From: Pseudolachnospira sp051055405
GTDB lineage: Bacteria > Bacillota > Clostridia > Lachnospirales > Lachnospiraceae
Assembly (NCBI RefSeq): GCF_051055405.1
Contig: NZ_CP167068.1
Coordinates: 372,001 to 436,000, forward strand
DNA length: 64,000 bases
Direction: 5' to 3'
Shown here: positions 26,642 through 35,485 of the stretch, piece after piece
Layout: each line of letters opens with the position of its first letter
Position numbering within the stretch: position 1 is the stretch's first letter
The notes under the pieces: model-generated
What the model saw: the letters and a program-made list of their open reading frames with translations, nothing else
What the model was told of the DNA's origin: nothing
Databases searched by the model: none
Translations under genes and position numbers: made by a program

Positions 26642-27394
26642 ATGAGGAGAATCATGTTGACGGTGGCCTACGACGGCACCAATTACTGTGGATGGCAGCT
26701 TCAGCCCAACGGCATTACCGTGGAAGCAGTATTGAACCGGGAACTGTCAAAATTGTTAAAAGAGGAAATACGGGTGCAAGGGGCGAGCCGTACAGACTCC
26801 GGCGTTCACGCCTTGGGAAATCTCTGCGTATTTGACACAAATACGAGAATTCCGGCGGAAAAGATCTGCTATGCGGTGAATCAAAGCTTGCCTGCGGATA
26901 TTGTGGTACAAAAATCGGAGGAAGTCCCAGACGGTTATCATCCGAGGAAGTGCGAGAGTGTAAAGACCTATGAATACACGATTTATAACCGGAAACTGCC
27001 AAATCCTGTGTTCCGGCTTTATTCCTATTTCTTTTATACGCCGCTGGATGTGACGGCAATGCAGGAGGGCGCTGCTTTTTTGGTTGGGGAGCATGATTTT
27101 AAAAGCTTTTGTTCTGCGGGCTCTCAGGTGGAGAGCACGGTGAGAACCATATTGGACTTGACCGTGCGGGAGGATGGTCCTCTCATCAAAATCCGGGTCT
27201 GTGGGACAGGATTTTTATATAACATGGTGAGGATTATCGCCGGCACCTTGATACGGGTTGGGAGCGGATACTGGAAGCCGGAAATGGTTGGGGAAATTTT
27301 AGAAAAAAAGGACCGGACCGTGGCTGGTCCAAAGGCGCCGGCGGAGGGACTTTGTTTGATGGAAATAAAATTGAAAAACCCGCCGAACCCCTGA
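26642..27394 (+). CDS. truA: tRNA pseudouridine synthase A
   Basis: 250 residues. It converts U38-40 of tRNA anticodon stems to pseudouridine. The catalytic Asp is in GASRTDSGVHALGN near residue 52, with VAYDGTNYCGWQLQPNG at the N-terminus and the conserved FLYNMVRIIAGTLI near 205. The start at 26642 (MRRIMLTVAYDG) is uncertain by four codons, the ATG at 26654 having the better-spaced GAGGAG. The gene precedes the rplM promoter, a common neighbour arrangement in Clostridia. Confidence 0.93.
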   Translation: MRRIMLTVAYDGTNYCGWQLQPNGITVEAVLNRELSKLLKEEIRVQGASRTDSGVHALGNLCVFDTNTRIPAEKICYAVNQSLPADIVVQKSEEVPDGYHPRKCESVKTYEYTIYNRKLPNPVFRLYSYFFYTPLDVTAMQEGAAFLVGEHDFKSFCSAGSQVESTVRTILDLTVREDGPLIKIRVCGTGFLYNMVRIIAGTLIRVGSGYWKPEMVGEILEKKDRTVAGPKAPAEGLCLMEIKLKNPPNP

Positions 27395-27423
27395 TTTTTC
27401 TGGCTTTTTCTGTAAAAAGGGGA

Positions 27424-27452
27424 TTGACACACACCAGGAAGTGTAATATAAT
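27424..27452 (+). promoter_or_regulatory. Consensus promoter of rplM-rpsI
   Basis: A perfect TTGACA (27424-27429), a 17-bp spacer and a perfect TATAAT (27447-27452). Confidence 0.92.
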
Positions 27453-27459
27453 TTATTAC

Positions 27460-27545
27460 TGCGACATCAGGTGGAAACGCCACATATCCAATGCCCCGGA
27501 AACGGGCGGAACCACTTTATGATAGGCATTTTATTTTAGAAAGAA
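27460..27545 (+). promoter_or_regulatory. Putative ribosomal protein L13 leader
   Basis: The untranslated leader of about 110 nt between the promoter and rplM contains GGTGG pairing with CCAC around an inner GCCC-GGAAAC-GGGC hairpin. It occupies the position of the autoregulatory L13 leader known in Firmicutes. The assignment rests on position and hand-drawn stems. Confidence 0.5.
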
Positions 27546-27572
27546 AAGAGAAAAACGAAGGAGGCTCACCCC

Positions 27573-28001
27573 ATGAAGACTTTTATGGCCAGCCCGTCGA
27601 CAATTGAGAGAAAGTGGTATGTGGTCGACGCCGAGGGAAAAACGTTAGGTCGTTTGGCAGCGGAAGTTGCTAATGTATTGAGAGGTAAGAAGAAACCGAT
27701 TTTCACTCCTCATATAGACACCGGAGATTATGTGATTGTTGTCAATGCTGCTAAGGTTACTGTGACCGGCAAGAAGCTGGATCAGAAGATTTACCGCAGA
27801 CATTCCGATTATGTAGGCGGAATGAAGGAAACCACCCTTCGCGAGATGCTGGCGAAGAAGCCGGAGAAGGTTGTGGAATTGGCAGTAAAAGGCATGCTTC
27901 CGAAGGGACCGCTGGGTTCTCAGATGTTGAAGAAGCTTCACGTGTATGCCGGACCGGAGCATGAGCAGCAGGCTCAGAAGCCGGAAGCGCTGGAATTCTA
28001 A
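27573..28001 (+). CDS. rplM: Large ribosomal subunit protein L13
   Basis: 142 residues, the normal bacterial length. Family blocks are visible: KTFMASPSTIERKWYVVDA at the start, LGRLAAEVANVLRGKKKP near 25, GDYVIVVNAAKV near 48 and KGMLPKGPLGSQMLKKLHVY near 105. It assembles early in the 50S subunit. It starts after GAAGGAGGCTCACCCC and is co-transcribed with rpsI, 24 bp downstream. Confidence 0.98.
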   Translation: MKTFMASPSTIERKWYVVDAEGKTLGRLAAEVANVLRGKKKPIFTPHIDTGDYVIVVNAAKVTVTGKKLDQKIYRRHSDYVGGMKETTLREMLAKKPEKVVELAVKGMLPKGPLGSQMLKKLHVYAGPEHEQQAQKPEALEF

Positions 28002-28025
28002 TCAGGGTAGAAGGAGGAAAAAACA

Positions 28026-28415
28026 ATGGCTAACAAATGCTATGGCACCGGCAGAAGAAAAAAGAGCATTGCTCGCGTTTATCTGGTTCCGGGAACGGGA
28101 AAAATTACGATCAATAAGAGAGACATTGATGAATATTTTGGCCTGGAGACCTTAAAGGTTGTTGTACGTCAGCCCCTGGAGGCGACCGGTACGGGAGACA
28201 AGTTTGACGTACTTGTAAACGTACACGGCGGCGGCTTTACCGGCCAGGCTGGCGCGATTCGCCACGGCCTGTCCCGCGCTTTGCTGCAGGCAGATGCGGA
28301 GTATCGTCCGATCCTGAAAAAAGCAGGCTATCTGACGAGAGACCCTCGTATGAAAGAAAGAAAGAAATATGGTCTCAAAGCAGCCCGTCGCGCGCCTCAG
28401 TTCAGCAAGAGATAA
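28026..28415 (+). CDS. rpsI: Small ribosomal subunit protein S9
   Basis: 129 residues, ending in the invariant basic tail KAARRAPQFSKR that reaches the P-site tRNA. The N-terminal GTGRRKKSIARVYLVPGTGKI and central GGGFTGQAGAIRHGLSRALL blocks are intact. The start follows AGAAGGAGGAAAAAAC. It is the last gene of the rplM operon and is followed by a strong terminator. It also marks the left border of the accessory region. Confidence 0.98.
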   Translation: MANKCYGTGRRKKSIARVYLVPGTGKITINKRDIDEYFGLETLKVVVRQPLEATGTGDKFDVLVNVHGGGFTGQAGAIRHGLSRALLQADAEYRPILKKAGYLTRDPRMKERKKYGLKAARRAPQFSKR

Positions 28416-28450
28416 TCAGCTGGATTTTATCAATCAAAAAGCCTCAAAAA

Positions 28451-28484
28451 CCTCGGAAAATCAAGGATTTCCGGGGTTTTTTTT
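28451..28484 (+). terminator. rplM-rpsI terminator
   Basis: CCTCGGAAAATC (28451-28462) pairs with GATTTCCGGGG (28466-28476) around an AAG loop with one bulge, followed by eight Ts. The rest of the gap up to 28736 holds only the next promoter and operator. Confidence 0.92.
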
Positions 28485-28681
28485 GTCCCTGCGGCGTTGA
28501 TTTTGTTTGTTTGATTTTGGCCGGCTTTATGCCAGCATTGCTGGAAGTGGAAAAGTAGGGGGAGGTTACGCTGCTGACATTGGAAGATCTTTATCGGTAA
28601 GGCTGTAAATCGATGGCATCGGTTTAGGAATGAGGAAAGAATATCTGTAAAAAAGTTTTAATTTTGGTGTATAATAAATAT

Positions 28682-28696
28682 TGACATATCATGTCA
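28682..28696. promoter_or_regulatory. TGACA-N5-TGTCA operator in front of the HTH-WYL gene
   Basis: TGACATATCATGTCA is a 5-bp inverted repeat with a 5-bp spacer. It overlaps a TTGACA -35-like element and lies just after a TATAAT (28670-28675). The same arrangement recurs at 29631-29645, in front of the next gene. Confidence 0.7.
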
Positions 28697-28736
28697 GGAT
28701 TTTGATGGTAATCTGTTATCAAAGGGGGAACTGGCA

Positions 28737-29633
28737 GTGCAGGAAAGCAGATTATTTAAGATCGTGTATTATTTGCTTGATAAAGGACAGGCGACTGCTC
28801 CGGAATTAGCAGAAAAATTTGAAGTATCCGTAAGGACGATTTACAGAGATATTGATGCGCTAAGTGGTGCGGGTATTCCTATTTATGCAGAAGCGGGGCG
28901 AAACGGTGGCATTCATTTGATGAATGATTTTATTTTAGATAGAGCCGTATTGTCAGAAGAAGAAAAGCAGGAAATTCTGACCGCCTTACAGAGCATAAAT
29001 TCCACAAGAAATATGAGCAGCCATCAAACATTACAAAAACTTTCGGCAATATTTCACATTAGTTCGGAAAATTGGCTTGAAGTGGATTTTTCCAGATGGG
29101 GAAACGAGGGGACTGACAATGAGAAATTTGAATTACTAAAATCAGCGGTAATTCATCAAAAATGCGTAAAAATAACCTATGCAAATTCCTACGGAATTGT
29201 TAGCGACAGAGTGATTCAACCATTAAAACTGTCATATAAGTCTATGTCGTGGTACTTAAAAGCGTATTGTACGGAAAAGCAGGAGTATCGTATCTTTAAA
29301 CTAACCCGCATTATAGATTTAGAGGTTCTCGCAGACAGTTTTTGCAAAAGTTCATTTCCAGAATTCGATGAAACACCGAGCCAAGCCTACCATACAATCG
29401 TATTGCGTTTTCCGAGACATATGTCCTATCGCGTTTACGATGAATTTGATAGGACAAGGGTAAGCAAAAAGGAGAACGGTGATTTCATCGTATCTGCTGA
29501 AATGCCAGAAGATGAATGGCTAATCGGATATCTGTTATCCTTCGGAACACAAGTAGATATTATAGAGCCTGCATACCTGAAAGATATTGTGGCAGAGCAG
29601 GCAAAGAAAATTTATGATAAATATAAAACTTGA
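28737..29633 (+). CDS. HTH-WYL transcriptional regulator (YafY/YobV-like)
   Basis: 298 residues. The N-terminal winged helix-turn-helix (about 1-60, ATAPELAEKFEVSVRTIYRDIDALSGAGIPI) is the HTH_11 type, followed by a WYL domain (about 135-215) with the ligand-binding stretch SYKSMSWYLKAYC, and by a C-terminal extension (WCX). The start is GTG after AAAGGGGGAACTGGCA. Such proteins are one-component regulators, often sensing nucleic-acid or nucleotide ligands. It probably controls itself and the downstream ClbS-like gene through the shared operator. Base composition is lower in GC than the ribosomal-protein genes before it, consistent with acquired DNA. Confidence 0.85.
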   Translation: MQESRLFKIVYYLLDKGQATAPELAEKFEVSVRTIYRDIDALSGAGIPIYAEAGRNGGIHLMNDFILDRAVLSEEEKQEILTALQSINSTRNMSSHQTLQKLSAIFHISSENWLEVDFSRWGNEGTDNEKFELLKSAVIHQKCVKITYANSYGIVSDRVIQPLKLSYKSMSWYLKAYCTEKQEYRIFKLTRIIDLEVLADSFCKSSFPEFDETPSQAYHTIVLRFPRHMSYRVYDEFDRTRVSKKENGDFIVSAEMPEDEWLIGYLLSFGTQVDIIEPAYLKDIVAEQAKKIYDKYKT

Positions 29634-29645
29634 CATGAGGTGTCA
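29631..29645. promoter_or_regulatory. TGACA-N5-TGTCA operator in the ClbS-like promoter
   Basis: TGACATGAGGTGTCA overlaps a promoter: TTGACA (29630-29635), a 17-bp spacer and TATGTT (29653-29658). It shares TTGACA-N5-TGTCAG-N-ATTTT with the site at 28682. It also overlaps the HTH-WYL stop codon. Confidence 0.75.
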
Positions 29646-29747
29646 GCATTTTTATGTTATGCTATTTTTGTAACCAAACAGATTTTGTACCCCTCCACAC
29701 GCAAGTGGTGGAAAGCAACGTAATTTTAGTTGCATAAGGAGAATGAT

Positions 29748-30296
29748 ATGGGCAGACCAACAACAAAAAACGATTTACTAACAGCGGCAGCCTCTAATTA
29801 TGAAAAGTTAAACGCTCTTGTTTCTGACTTAACCGAAAAAGAGTTATCCACGCTTTTTGATTTTTCGCGCGATGAGAAAAAGAAAGAGGCTCATTGGAAA
29901 AGAGATAAAAATCTTCGGGATATTTTTATTCATCTCTATGAATGGCATCAGCTTTTGTTAAACTGGGTAGATTCCAATCAACATGGCGATAATAAGCCGT
30001 TTATTCCGGAGCCTTATAATTGGAAAACCTATGGAGATATGAATGTGAAATTTTGGGAAAAGCATCAGTCCACATCTTTAGAGGACGCAAAACGTATGCT
30101 TCAGAAATCCCATAATGAAGTGATAAAACTGGCGGAAACTTTTTCAAATGAAGAATTGTTTTCGAAAGGCGTTTATAAATGGGTCGGTGGAAGTACTCTA
30201 GGTTCTTATTTTGTCAGCGTTACGGCAAGTCATTATGATTGGGCGATGAAAAAACTAAAAGCACATAGGAAAAATTCAGCAAACACTGAATTTTAG
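29748..30296 (+). CDS. ClbS/DfsB-family four-helix protein
   Basis: 182 residues, starting MGRPTTKNDLLTAAASNYEKL after AAGGAGAATGAT. The family (DUF1706) forms DinB-like four-helix bundles. ClbS itself is a self-resistance protein that hydrolyses the cyclopropane of the genotoxin colibactin, but most relatives are uncharacterised. The conserved RDIFIHLYEWHQLLLNW and SYFVSVTASHYDWAMKKLK helices are present. The neighbouring HTH-WYL regulator and shared operator suggest an inducible stress or detoxification unit. The substrate is unknown. Confidence 0.85.
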   Translation: MGRPTTKNDLLTAAASNYEKLNALVSDLTEKELSTLFDFSRDEKKKEAHWKRDKNLRDIFIHLYEWHQLLLNWVDSNQHGDNKPFIPEPYNWKTYGDMNVKFWEKHQSTSLEDAKRMLQKSHNEVIKLAETFSNEELFSKGVYKWVGGSTLGSYFVSVTASHYDWAMKKLKAHRKNSANTEF

Positions 30297-30382
30297 GTTG
30301 TCTTTGCTGAGATTTAGAGGTATACTTAGTCAGTAAAAGATGAAAATAGAGGACACTGTCTTTTAGGCGTAAGAGGTATGAA

Positions 30383-30595
30383 ATGGCAATTAGCTACAAG
30401 AAATTATGGAAGTTATTAATCGATCGAGATATGAAAAAGAAAGATTTATGTGCTGCCGCTGGTATTAGCCATGCCTCTATGGCTAAGTTGGGAAAGAACG
30501 AAAATGTTACGACAGATGTGCTGGTAAAAATTTGTACGGCTTTAAAGTGTGACATAAGCGACATTATGGAAATGACGGAGAGCCAGTCACAATGA
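30383..30595 (+). CDS. Small XRE-type HTH protein, possible R-M controller
   Basis: 70 residues consisting of one Cro/C1-type helix-turn-helix (SYKKLWKLLIDRDMKKKDLCAAAGISHASMAKL, then TTDVLVKICTALKCDISDIME), the HTH_26 class. The stop overlaps the first possible ATG of the methyltransferase gene. Such small proteins at the head of restriction-modification operons often act as controller proteins that delay endonuclease expression. No classical C-box was recognised, so the controller role is inferred from position. Confidence 0.75.
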   Translation: MAISYKKLWKLLIDRDMKKKDLCAAAGISHASMAKLGKNENVTTDVLVKICTALKCDISDIMEMTESQSQ

Positions 30596-30606
30596 AAGGA
30601 AATCGT

Positions 30607-32499
30607 ATGGCAGAACCAGCAATCGAAAAGAAAAATAATGTGCAGGCAAAACCGATATTAAAGTGGGCGGGTGGAAAAACCCAAATGTTAGGGGATTTAT
30701 TGCCGAAAGTGCCTGCTTCATATGGTAGATATATAGAGCCATTTATCGGCGGCGGCGCGATGTTTTTTGCATTAAATCCGAAGGATGCGGTTATCGCGGA
30801 CAGTAATCCGGAATTGATCAATATGTACAATCAAGTCGCAGATCATGTGGATGAAGTGATTTCTTATTTGCAGAAATATGAAAACACACAGGAGATGTTT
30901 TACCGTGTTCGTGCATTGGAGTGGCAGGACTTGCCGGCTGCTGAAGCTGCGGCCAGAACAATTTATCTGAACAAAACTTGTTTTAACGGACTTTATCGGG
31001 TAAATAGAAAAGGGCAGTTTAACGTGCCTTTTGGAAAATATAAGTCTCCTAATTTTTGTGATGTGGAAGCGTTACATGCAGCATCCGAAATATTGAAAAA
31101 AGCGAATATAGTATGTGGGGATTATTTATTTGTGTTGAAAGAATATGCAAGGCCGGGTGATTTTGTCTTTTTGGATCCCCCGTATTTGCCCATTTCCGAA
31201 TACGCCGATTTTAAGAGATATACAAAGGAACAGTTTTATGAAGAGGATCATGTAGAGTTGGCGAAAGAAGTCGCACGTTTACAAGAAATGGGATGTCATG
31301 TGATTTTGACCAATTCGAATCACCCGCTGGTTCATGAACTGTATAAACCCTTTCATATCGAAGTGATCCAGACGAAACGATATATTTCTTGCAGTGGAAA
31401 CAGTCGAAAAGGAGAAGATGTCATTGTGACTGCATTTCCCAAAAGAAAAACGATCAAGCTTGTTCCAGAACCGTTGCCAGAACAGGTATTGAAATATCCT
31501 GCTACACGATTTATGGGCTCTAAAAGCAAAATGCTTTCTGAAATTTGGTCTGTCGCGTCACAATTTCAGTTTGAGACTGTGGTCGATTTGTTTTCTGGCT
31601 CCGGTATCGTAGGATACATGTTTAAAACCCAGGGAAAAACAGTAGTAAGCAATGATTACATGGCGATGTCTGCGACATTTGCAAAAGCGATGATTGAAAA
31701 TAACAAAACGACTTTAACGGCAGAAGAGGCAGAAAAGCTTTTGGTGCCGCAAAAGGAGTCGGATCATTTTGTGGCGGACACATTCTCTGGATTGTACTAT
31801 ACAGATGACGAAAACGATTTGATCGATACGTTGAGAATGAATATTGCATCCATCAAAGATCCCTATAAACATGCGATTGCGATGACGGCTTTAATCCGAG
31901 CATGCACGAAAAAACGCCCTCGTGGAATTTTTACGTATACCGGAGAGCGATACAACGATGGAAGAAAAGATTTGAAGAAGTCATTGGAACAGCAATTTTT
32001 AGAAGCAGTACAGGCTGTGAATAAGGCCGTATTTGACAACGGTAAAGCCAATAAAGCAAAACATGGGGATGCAATCGAACTGAAAGCAGGGGAGCCGGAC
32101 CTTGTCTATATCGATCCCCCTTATTATTCGCCGCTGTCGGATAATGAATATGTTCGTCGTTATCATTTTGTGGAAGGGCTTGCCCGTGATTGGAAGGGCG
32201 TAGAAATTCAGCAAAATACTTTGACAAAGAAATTCAAATCCTATCCAACTCCCTTTTCGACCAGAAAAGGAGCGGCAGATGCCTTTGATTTATTGTTTAA
32301 AAAGTTTAAAGATAGCATTTTAATTGTATCCTATTCATCGAATAGTTTGCCAACCCAGGATGAGATGGTTACGCTTATGGCGAAATATAAGGAACACGTG
32401 GAAGTAATTCCGATAGACTATAAATATTCTTTTGGAAATCAGAACAATGCCAAAACCCACAGAAATTCCGTTCAGGAGTATCTGTTTGTCGGATATTGA
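30607..32499 (+). CDS. Fused two-domain adenine-N6 DNA methyltransferase
   Basis: About 630 residues. Two D12/Dam-class methyltransferase domains are fused. The first has KWAGGKTQMLGDLLP, FIGGGAMFF near 44 and catalytic LDPPYLP near 188. The second begins at YPATRFMGSKSKML near 295, with DLFSGSGIVGY near 327 and IDPPYYSP near 500. Fusion of two adenine methylases is typical of type IIS systems such as FokI, where each half modifies one strand of an asymmetric site. The ATG at 30607 follows AAAGGA; an ATG at 30592 overlaps the HTH stop. It is followed 15 bp later by the endonuclease gene. Confidence 0.9.
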   Translation: MAEPAIEKKNNVQAKPILKWAGGKTQMLGDLLPKVPASYGRYIEPFIGGGAMFFALNPKDAVIADSNPELINMYNQVADHVDEVISYLQKYENTQEMFYRVRALEWQDLPAAEAAARTIYLNKTCFNGLYRVNRKGQFNVPFGKYKSPNFCDVEALHAASEILKKANIVCGDYLFVLKEYARPGDFVFLDPPYLPISEYADFKRYTKEQFYEEDHVELAKEVARLQEMGCHVILTNSNHPLVHELYKPFHIEVIQTKRYISCSGNSRKGEDVIVTAFPKRKTIKLVPEPLPEQVLKYPATRFMGSKSKMLSEIWSVASQFQFETVVDLFSGSGIVGYMFKTQGKTVVSNDYMAMSATFAKAMIENNKTTLTAEEAEKLLVPQKESDHFVADTFSGLYYTDDENDLIDTLRMNIASIKDPYKHAIAMTALIRACTKKRPRGIFTYTGERYNDGRKDLKKSLEQQFLEAVQAVNKAVFDNGKANKAKHGDAIELKAGEPDLVYIDPPYYSPLSDNEYVRRYHFVEGLARDWKGVEIQQNTLTKKFKSYPTPFSTRKGAADAFDLLFKKFKDSILIVSYSSNSLPTQDEMVTLMAKYKEHVEVIPIDYKYSFGNQNNAKTHRNSVQEYLFVGY

Positions 32500-32514
32500 T
32501 AGAAGGAGGTCGAT

Positions 32515-34182
32515 ATGGGATTTTGGCAACTTGGAAATACGTCTGTTAGAAGCGCCATGAGAATTCGAGATGGTCTTATCGCCTATTCGACATCCGCCAT
32601 CCAAGGCGATATTCGTAAAAGGGATGGAGATATCGCGTTTCGGCGTTTGCTAGGCGAATGCGGCGTGGTATCTCTTGGCGATGATTTGACCAACAGCGTC
32701 GGACGAAAATGGCGTGCGGCTATGGGCAAACTTGGCTTTATTTATCCAGAGGTTAAGCGGACCTTGGGACAGGATCAGAATCTCATTGGGCCAATCGATC
32801 GGATCACTCCCGCTGGATGGAATCTGATTCGGGCAGAGACGGTTCCAGCGATGCAGGAATGCTATTTGAGAGCAATGGTGACTCCATTAACCTCTGCAGG
32901 ATGTCAAACATTTTCTCCGCTGTGCTGGACTCTGGCAATCCTTCTTGAACTGGAGCGGCGCGGGGAAGAGCCTTCTGTTCGTTTTATAGAGATGGCAACC
33001 ATTGTTCAAACAACAACTCCTCTCGATGGATTGCCTGAAACGGTCGACCGTGTTCTTGCGTTGCGTAGTCGAAGAATGGCGGCTGAAAGAAAACGGGTAT
33101 TTGATCGAACCGAATACAACCGTGCAGCAGATGAACTGGGATGTAAGCCTCATACGTTCAATGACTACGCGGATATGAATATGCGTTACCTGAAGGCGAC
33201 AGGTATGGTTCAATCCAAAGGGAAAGGAATCGCGCTTATTCCGGAGAAGCGTGCGTTAGCTGTTGCTTTGACAGGTAAACTGTTGACCAATGAGCCAGTG
33301 ATTGGATTGTATCAATCTTTATGTAATGGAACCGCTCTGCCAACAGATCATGCTGCAGTGGCATATCAAGTATTAGAAGATTTGCTTCAACAAATTCAAA
33401 ACCACGGAATTACATATTCTTTGACTGGAAAGCCTCTTGATACCCCCGTTCAAATCAATCAGGTACGATACGAAATTGAAGAATTGATCGCGGAGAAGAA
33501 AGAGGAGGTTTACGCACAAGGGCAGGCAGAGCAATGGGAAGAAATTGCCGCATACATGGATCTGATTGCTTCTCGAAAAGATCGGATTCGGTTAAGCGAA
33601 GATCTTGAAATTCGTGTACCTCGTACCGAAGCACCAGCATATTTGGAATGGAGCCTATGGAGGGCCTTCTTGGCAATCGATACTCTTTCCAATAAACCAT
33701 ACGAGGTCCGCAGATTCAAGATTGATCAGGACTTCATGCCAGTAAGTACTGCGCCTGGCAACGGTCCTGACTTAATTGCTGAGTTTGAGGACTATGTTAT
33801 CGTGATTGAAGTAACATTATCCGAGAGCTCTCGTCAAGAAGCCATGGAAGGCGAACCGGTGCGGCGTCATGTGGCGGATTTAGTCTTGCAATATGACAAA
33901 CCTGTGTATGGTTTGTTTATTGCAAACCGAATTGACTCCAATACAGCAGAGACTTTCCGTATTGGCGTTTGGTATACCAAAGAAGATCATCGGATGGATT
34001 TGCATATTGTCCCGTTCACGTTGGCACAATTTAGCTCTTTCTTTAAAGCGATCTTTACTTCGGGGACCGCTGCTCCCCAGGCGGTCATTGACCTTATGTC
34101 TGAGTGCGAGCAATATCGGCATACGTGTGAAGCTCCGGCTTGGAAGGCCGCTATTTCCCAGGTTGTAGAATCTCGGTGTTAA
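32515..34182 (+). CDS. AlwI-family type IIS-like restriction endonuclease
   Basis: 555 residues. The N-terminal part (GNTSVRSAMRIRDGLIAY, then FRRLLGECGVVSLGDDLTNSVGRKWRAAMGKLGF) matches the DNA-recognition part of the AlwI/PleI/MlyI/N.BstNBI family as I recall it. The C-terminal nuclease core shows GPDLIAEFEDYVIVIEVTLSES near 415-437, a PD-(D/E)xK-like PD-x(n)-EVT site. Members cut at a fixed distance from a non-palindromic site, and some are nickases. The start follows AGAAGGAGGTCGAT, and the gene is in one operon with the methyltransferase. Specificity cannot be read from the sequence. Confidence 0.82.
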   Translation: MGFWQLGNTSVRSAMRIRDGLIAYSTSAIQGDIRKRDGDIAFRRLLGECGVVSLGDDLTNSVGRKWRAAMGKLGFIYPEVKRTLGQDQNLIGPIDRITPAGWNLIRAETVPAMQECYLRAMVTPLTSAGCQTFSPLCWTLAILLELERRGEEPSVRFIEMATIVQTTTPLDGLPETVDRVLALRSRRMAAERKRVFDRTEYNRAADELGCKPHTFNDYADMNMRYLKATGMVQSKGKGIALIPEKRALAVALTGKLLTNEPVIGLYQSLCNGTALPTDHAAVAYQVLEDLLQQIQNHGITYSLTGKPLDTPVQINQVRYEIEELIAEKKEEVYAQGQAEQWEEIAAYMDLIASRKDRIRLSEDLEIRVPRTEAPAYLEWSLWRAFLAIDTLSNKPYEVRRFKIDQDFMPVSTAPGNGPDLIAEFEDYVIVIEVTLSESSRQEAMEGEPVRRHVADLVLQYDKPVYGLFIANRIDSNTAETFRIGVWYTKEDHRMDLHIVPFTLAQFSSFFKAIFTSGTAAPQAVIDLMSECEQYRHTCEAPAWKAAISQVVESRC

Positions 34183-34231
34183 TAGATCAATTGGAAAAGG
34201 AGAGGAAGGAAATCCGCAGGGAGGTGAAAAC

Positions 34232-35485
34232 ATGGCGTATCACGAGCTTGTAAAGAATTTTAATTGTATTCGTGATTATATGCGGGAGTTCTACGTCTAT
34301 GGGTTTAAGAGCAGAGATGAATTTACCAAGAAGAGCGCCCGTTCTTATGACGACGAACGCCGCCGCTTGGAGAGTTGGCTGGGGGACTATATGAAGTTTC
34401 GCCAGACCCCGGACGGAAAGAATGTTTTTCTCTCTATCGACAGCCGTGTTTCCCGCCACAATCCGTTGTATAAAGCGTGGAAGGCAAAAAGCTTTACGGA
34501 CGGAGATATCACCCTTCATTTCATGATCTTTGACATTCTCTCCGACCCTGAGAAACGTATGACAATTCGTGAGATTACCAGCCGGATCGACGAGTATCTT
34601 TCTGCGTTTTCCAAGCCGAGAGTATTTGATGAATCTACCGTTAGAAAAAAGCTGAAGGAATATGCCGCTGAGGGAATCGTGACTGCTGAAAAAAGAGGCA
34701 GGACGGTATATTACAGAAGAACAGAACAAACTTGTTTACCCGATACAGCTCTTCTCGACTTCTTTTCAGAAGCGGCGCCTTGCGGTGTGGTTGGTTCCTT
34801 CCTGCTGGATAAGGTGGCTCCCCATGAGGAACCATTTGCCTTCAAGCATCATTACATAACGGGGGCCATGGACAGCGAAGTCCTGTGTTCGATTTTTATG
34901 GCTATGCGGGAAAAGCGGAGCGTTACAATTGAGACGGTGAACCGTTATAAAGATCATGTTGTCAAACATGATGTTGTTCCGCTTAGAATCATGATCAGCG
35001 TTCAAAGCGGCAGGCAGTATTTGATGGCATACGTGCCTCATTTTAATCGGATCACATCTTTTCGAACAGACAATATCGTATCGGTGAAGATGAATGAGGT
35101 CAGCAATCAATTTGAGGAACTTAGAAAAAAACTGGATGGTATGCTGCCGCATATGTGGGGAGTGAGTACTCAAAGCAGGTCGGGAAAACGGATGGAGCAC
35201 ATCGAATTTACTGTTCGATATGCCGACGATGAGCGTCACATTCCGAAAAGATTGGAGAGAGAAAAGCGAGTCGGCACAGTGGAGCATCTGGATCATAATA
35301 CCAGCAGGTTTTCAGCGGATGTATTTGATTCCAGCGAAATGATTCCGTGGATTCGGACCTTTATTTGCCGGATTACGGATATTTGTTTTTCCAACAAAAA
35401 ACTGGAAGCTCAGTTCATCCGCGACATAAAGGATATGTATTTGCTTTATGGCTTGGAAGGCGGTGGGAATGATGATCTTCAGTGA
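34232..35485 (+). CDS. WYL-domain protein 1 with winged helix
   Basis: 417 residues, starting after CAGGGAGGTGAAAAC. Residues about 90-162 form a winged-helix segment (MIFDILSDPEKRMTIREITSRIDEYLS, TVRKKLKEYAAEGIVTAEKRGRTVYYRR). Residues about 215-285 form a WYL-like ligand domain (KRSVTIETVNRYKDHVVKHDVVPLRI, RQYLMAYVPHFNRITSFRTDNI), followed by a WCX-like tail. It begins 49 bp after the endonuclease gene and overlaps the next WYL gene by 17 bp. It is probably the DNA-binding member of a regulator pair for the downstream RNA-repair genes; this role is inferred. Confidence 0.8.
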   Translation: MAYHELVKNFNCIRDYMREFYVYGFKSRDEFTKKSARSYDDERRRLESWLGDYMKFRQTPDGKNVFLSIDSRVSRHNPLYKAWKAKSFTDGDITLHFMIFDILSDPEKRMTIREITSRIDEYLSAFSKPRVFDESTVRKKLKEYAAEGIVTAEKRGRTVYYRRTEQTCLPDTALLDFFSEAAPCGVVGSFLLDKVAPHEEPFAFKHHYITGAMDSEVLCSIFMAMREKRSVTIETVNRYKDHVVKHDVVPLRIMISVQSGRQYLMAYVPHFNRITSFRTDNIVSVKMNEVSNQFEELRKKLDGMLPHMWGVSTQSRSGKRMEHIEFTVRYADDERHIPKRLEREKRVGTVEHLDHNTSRFSADVFDSSEMIPWIRTFICRITDICFSNKKLEAQFIRDIKDMYLLYGLEGGGNDDLQ

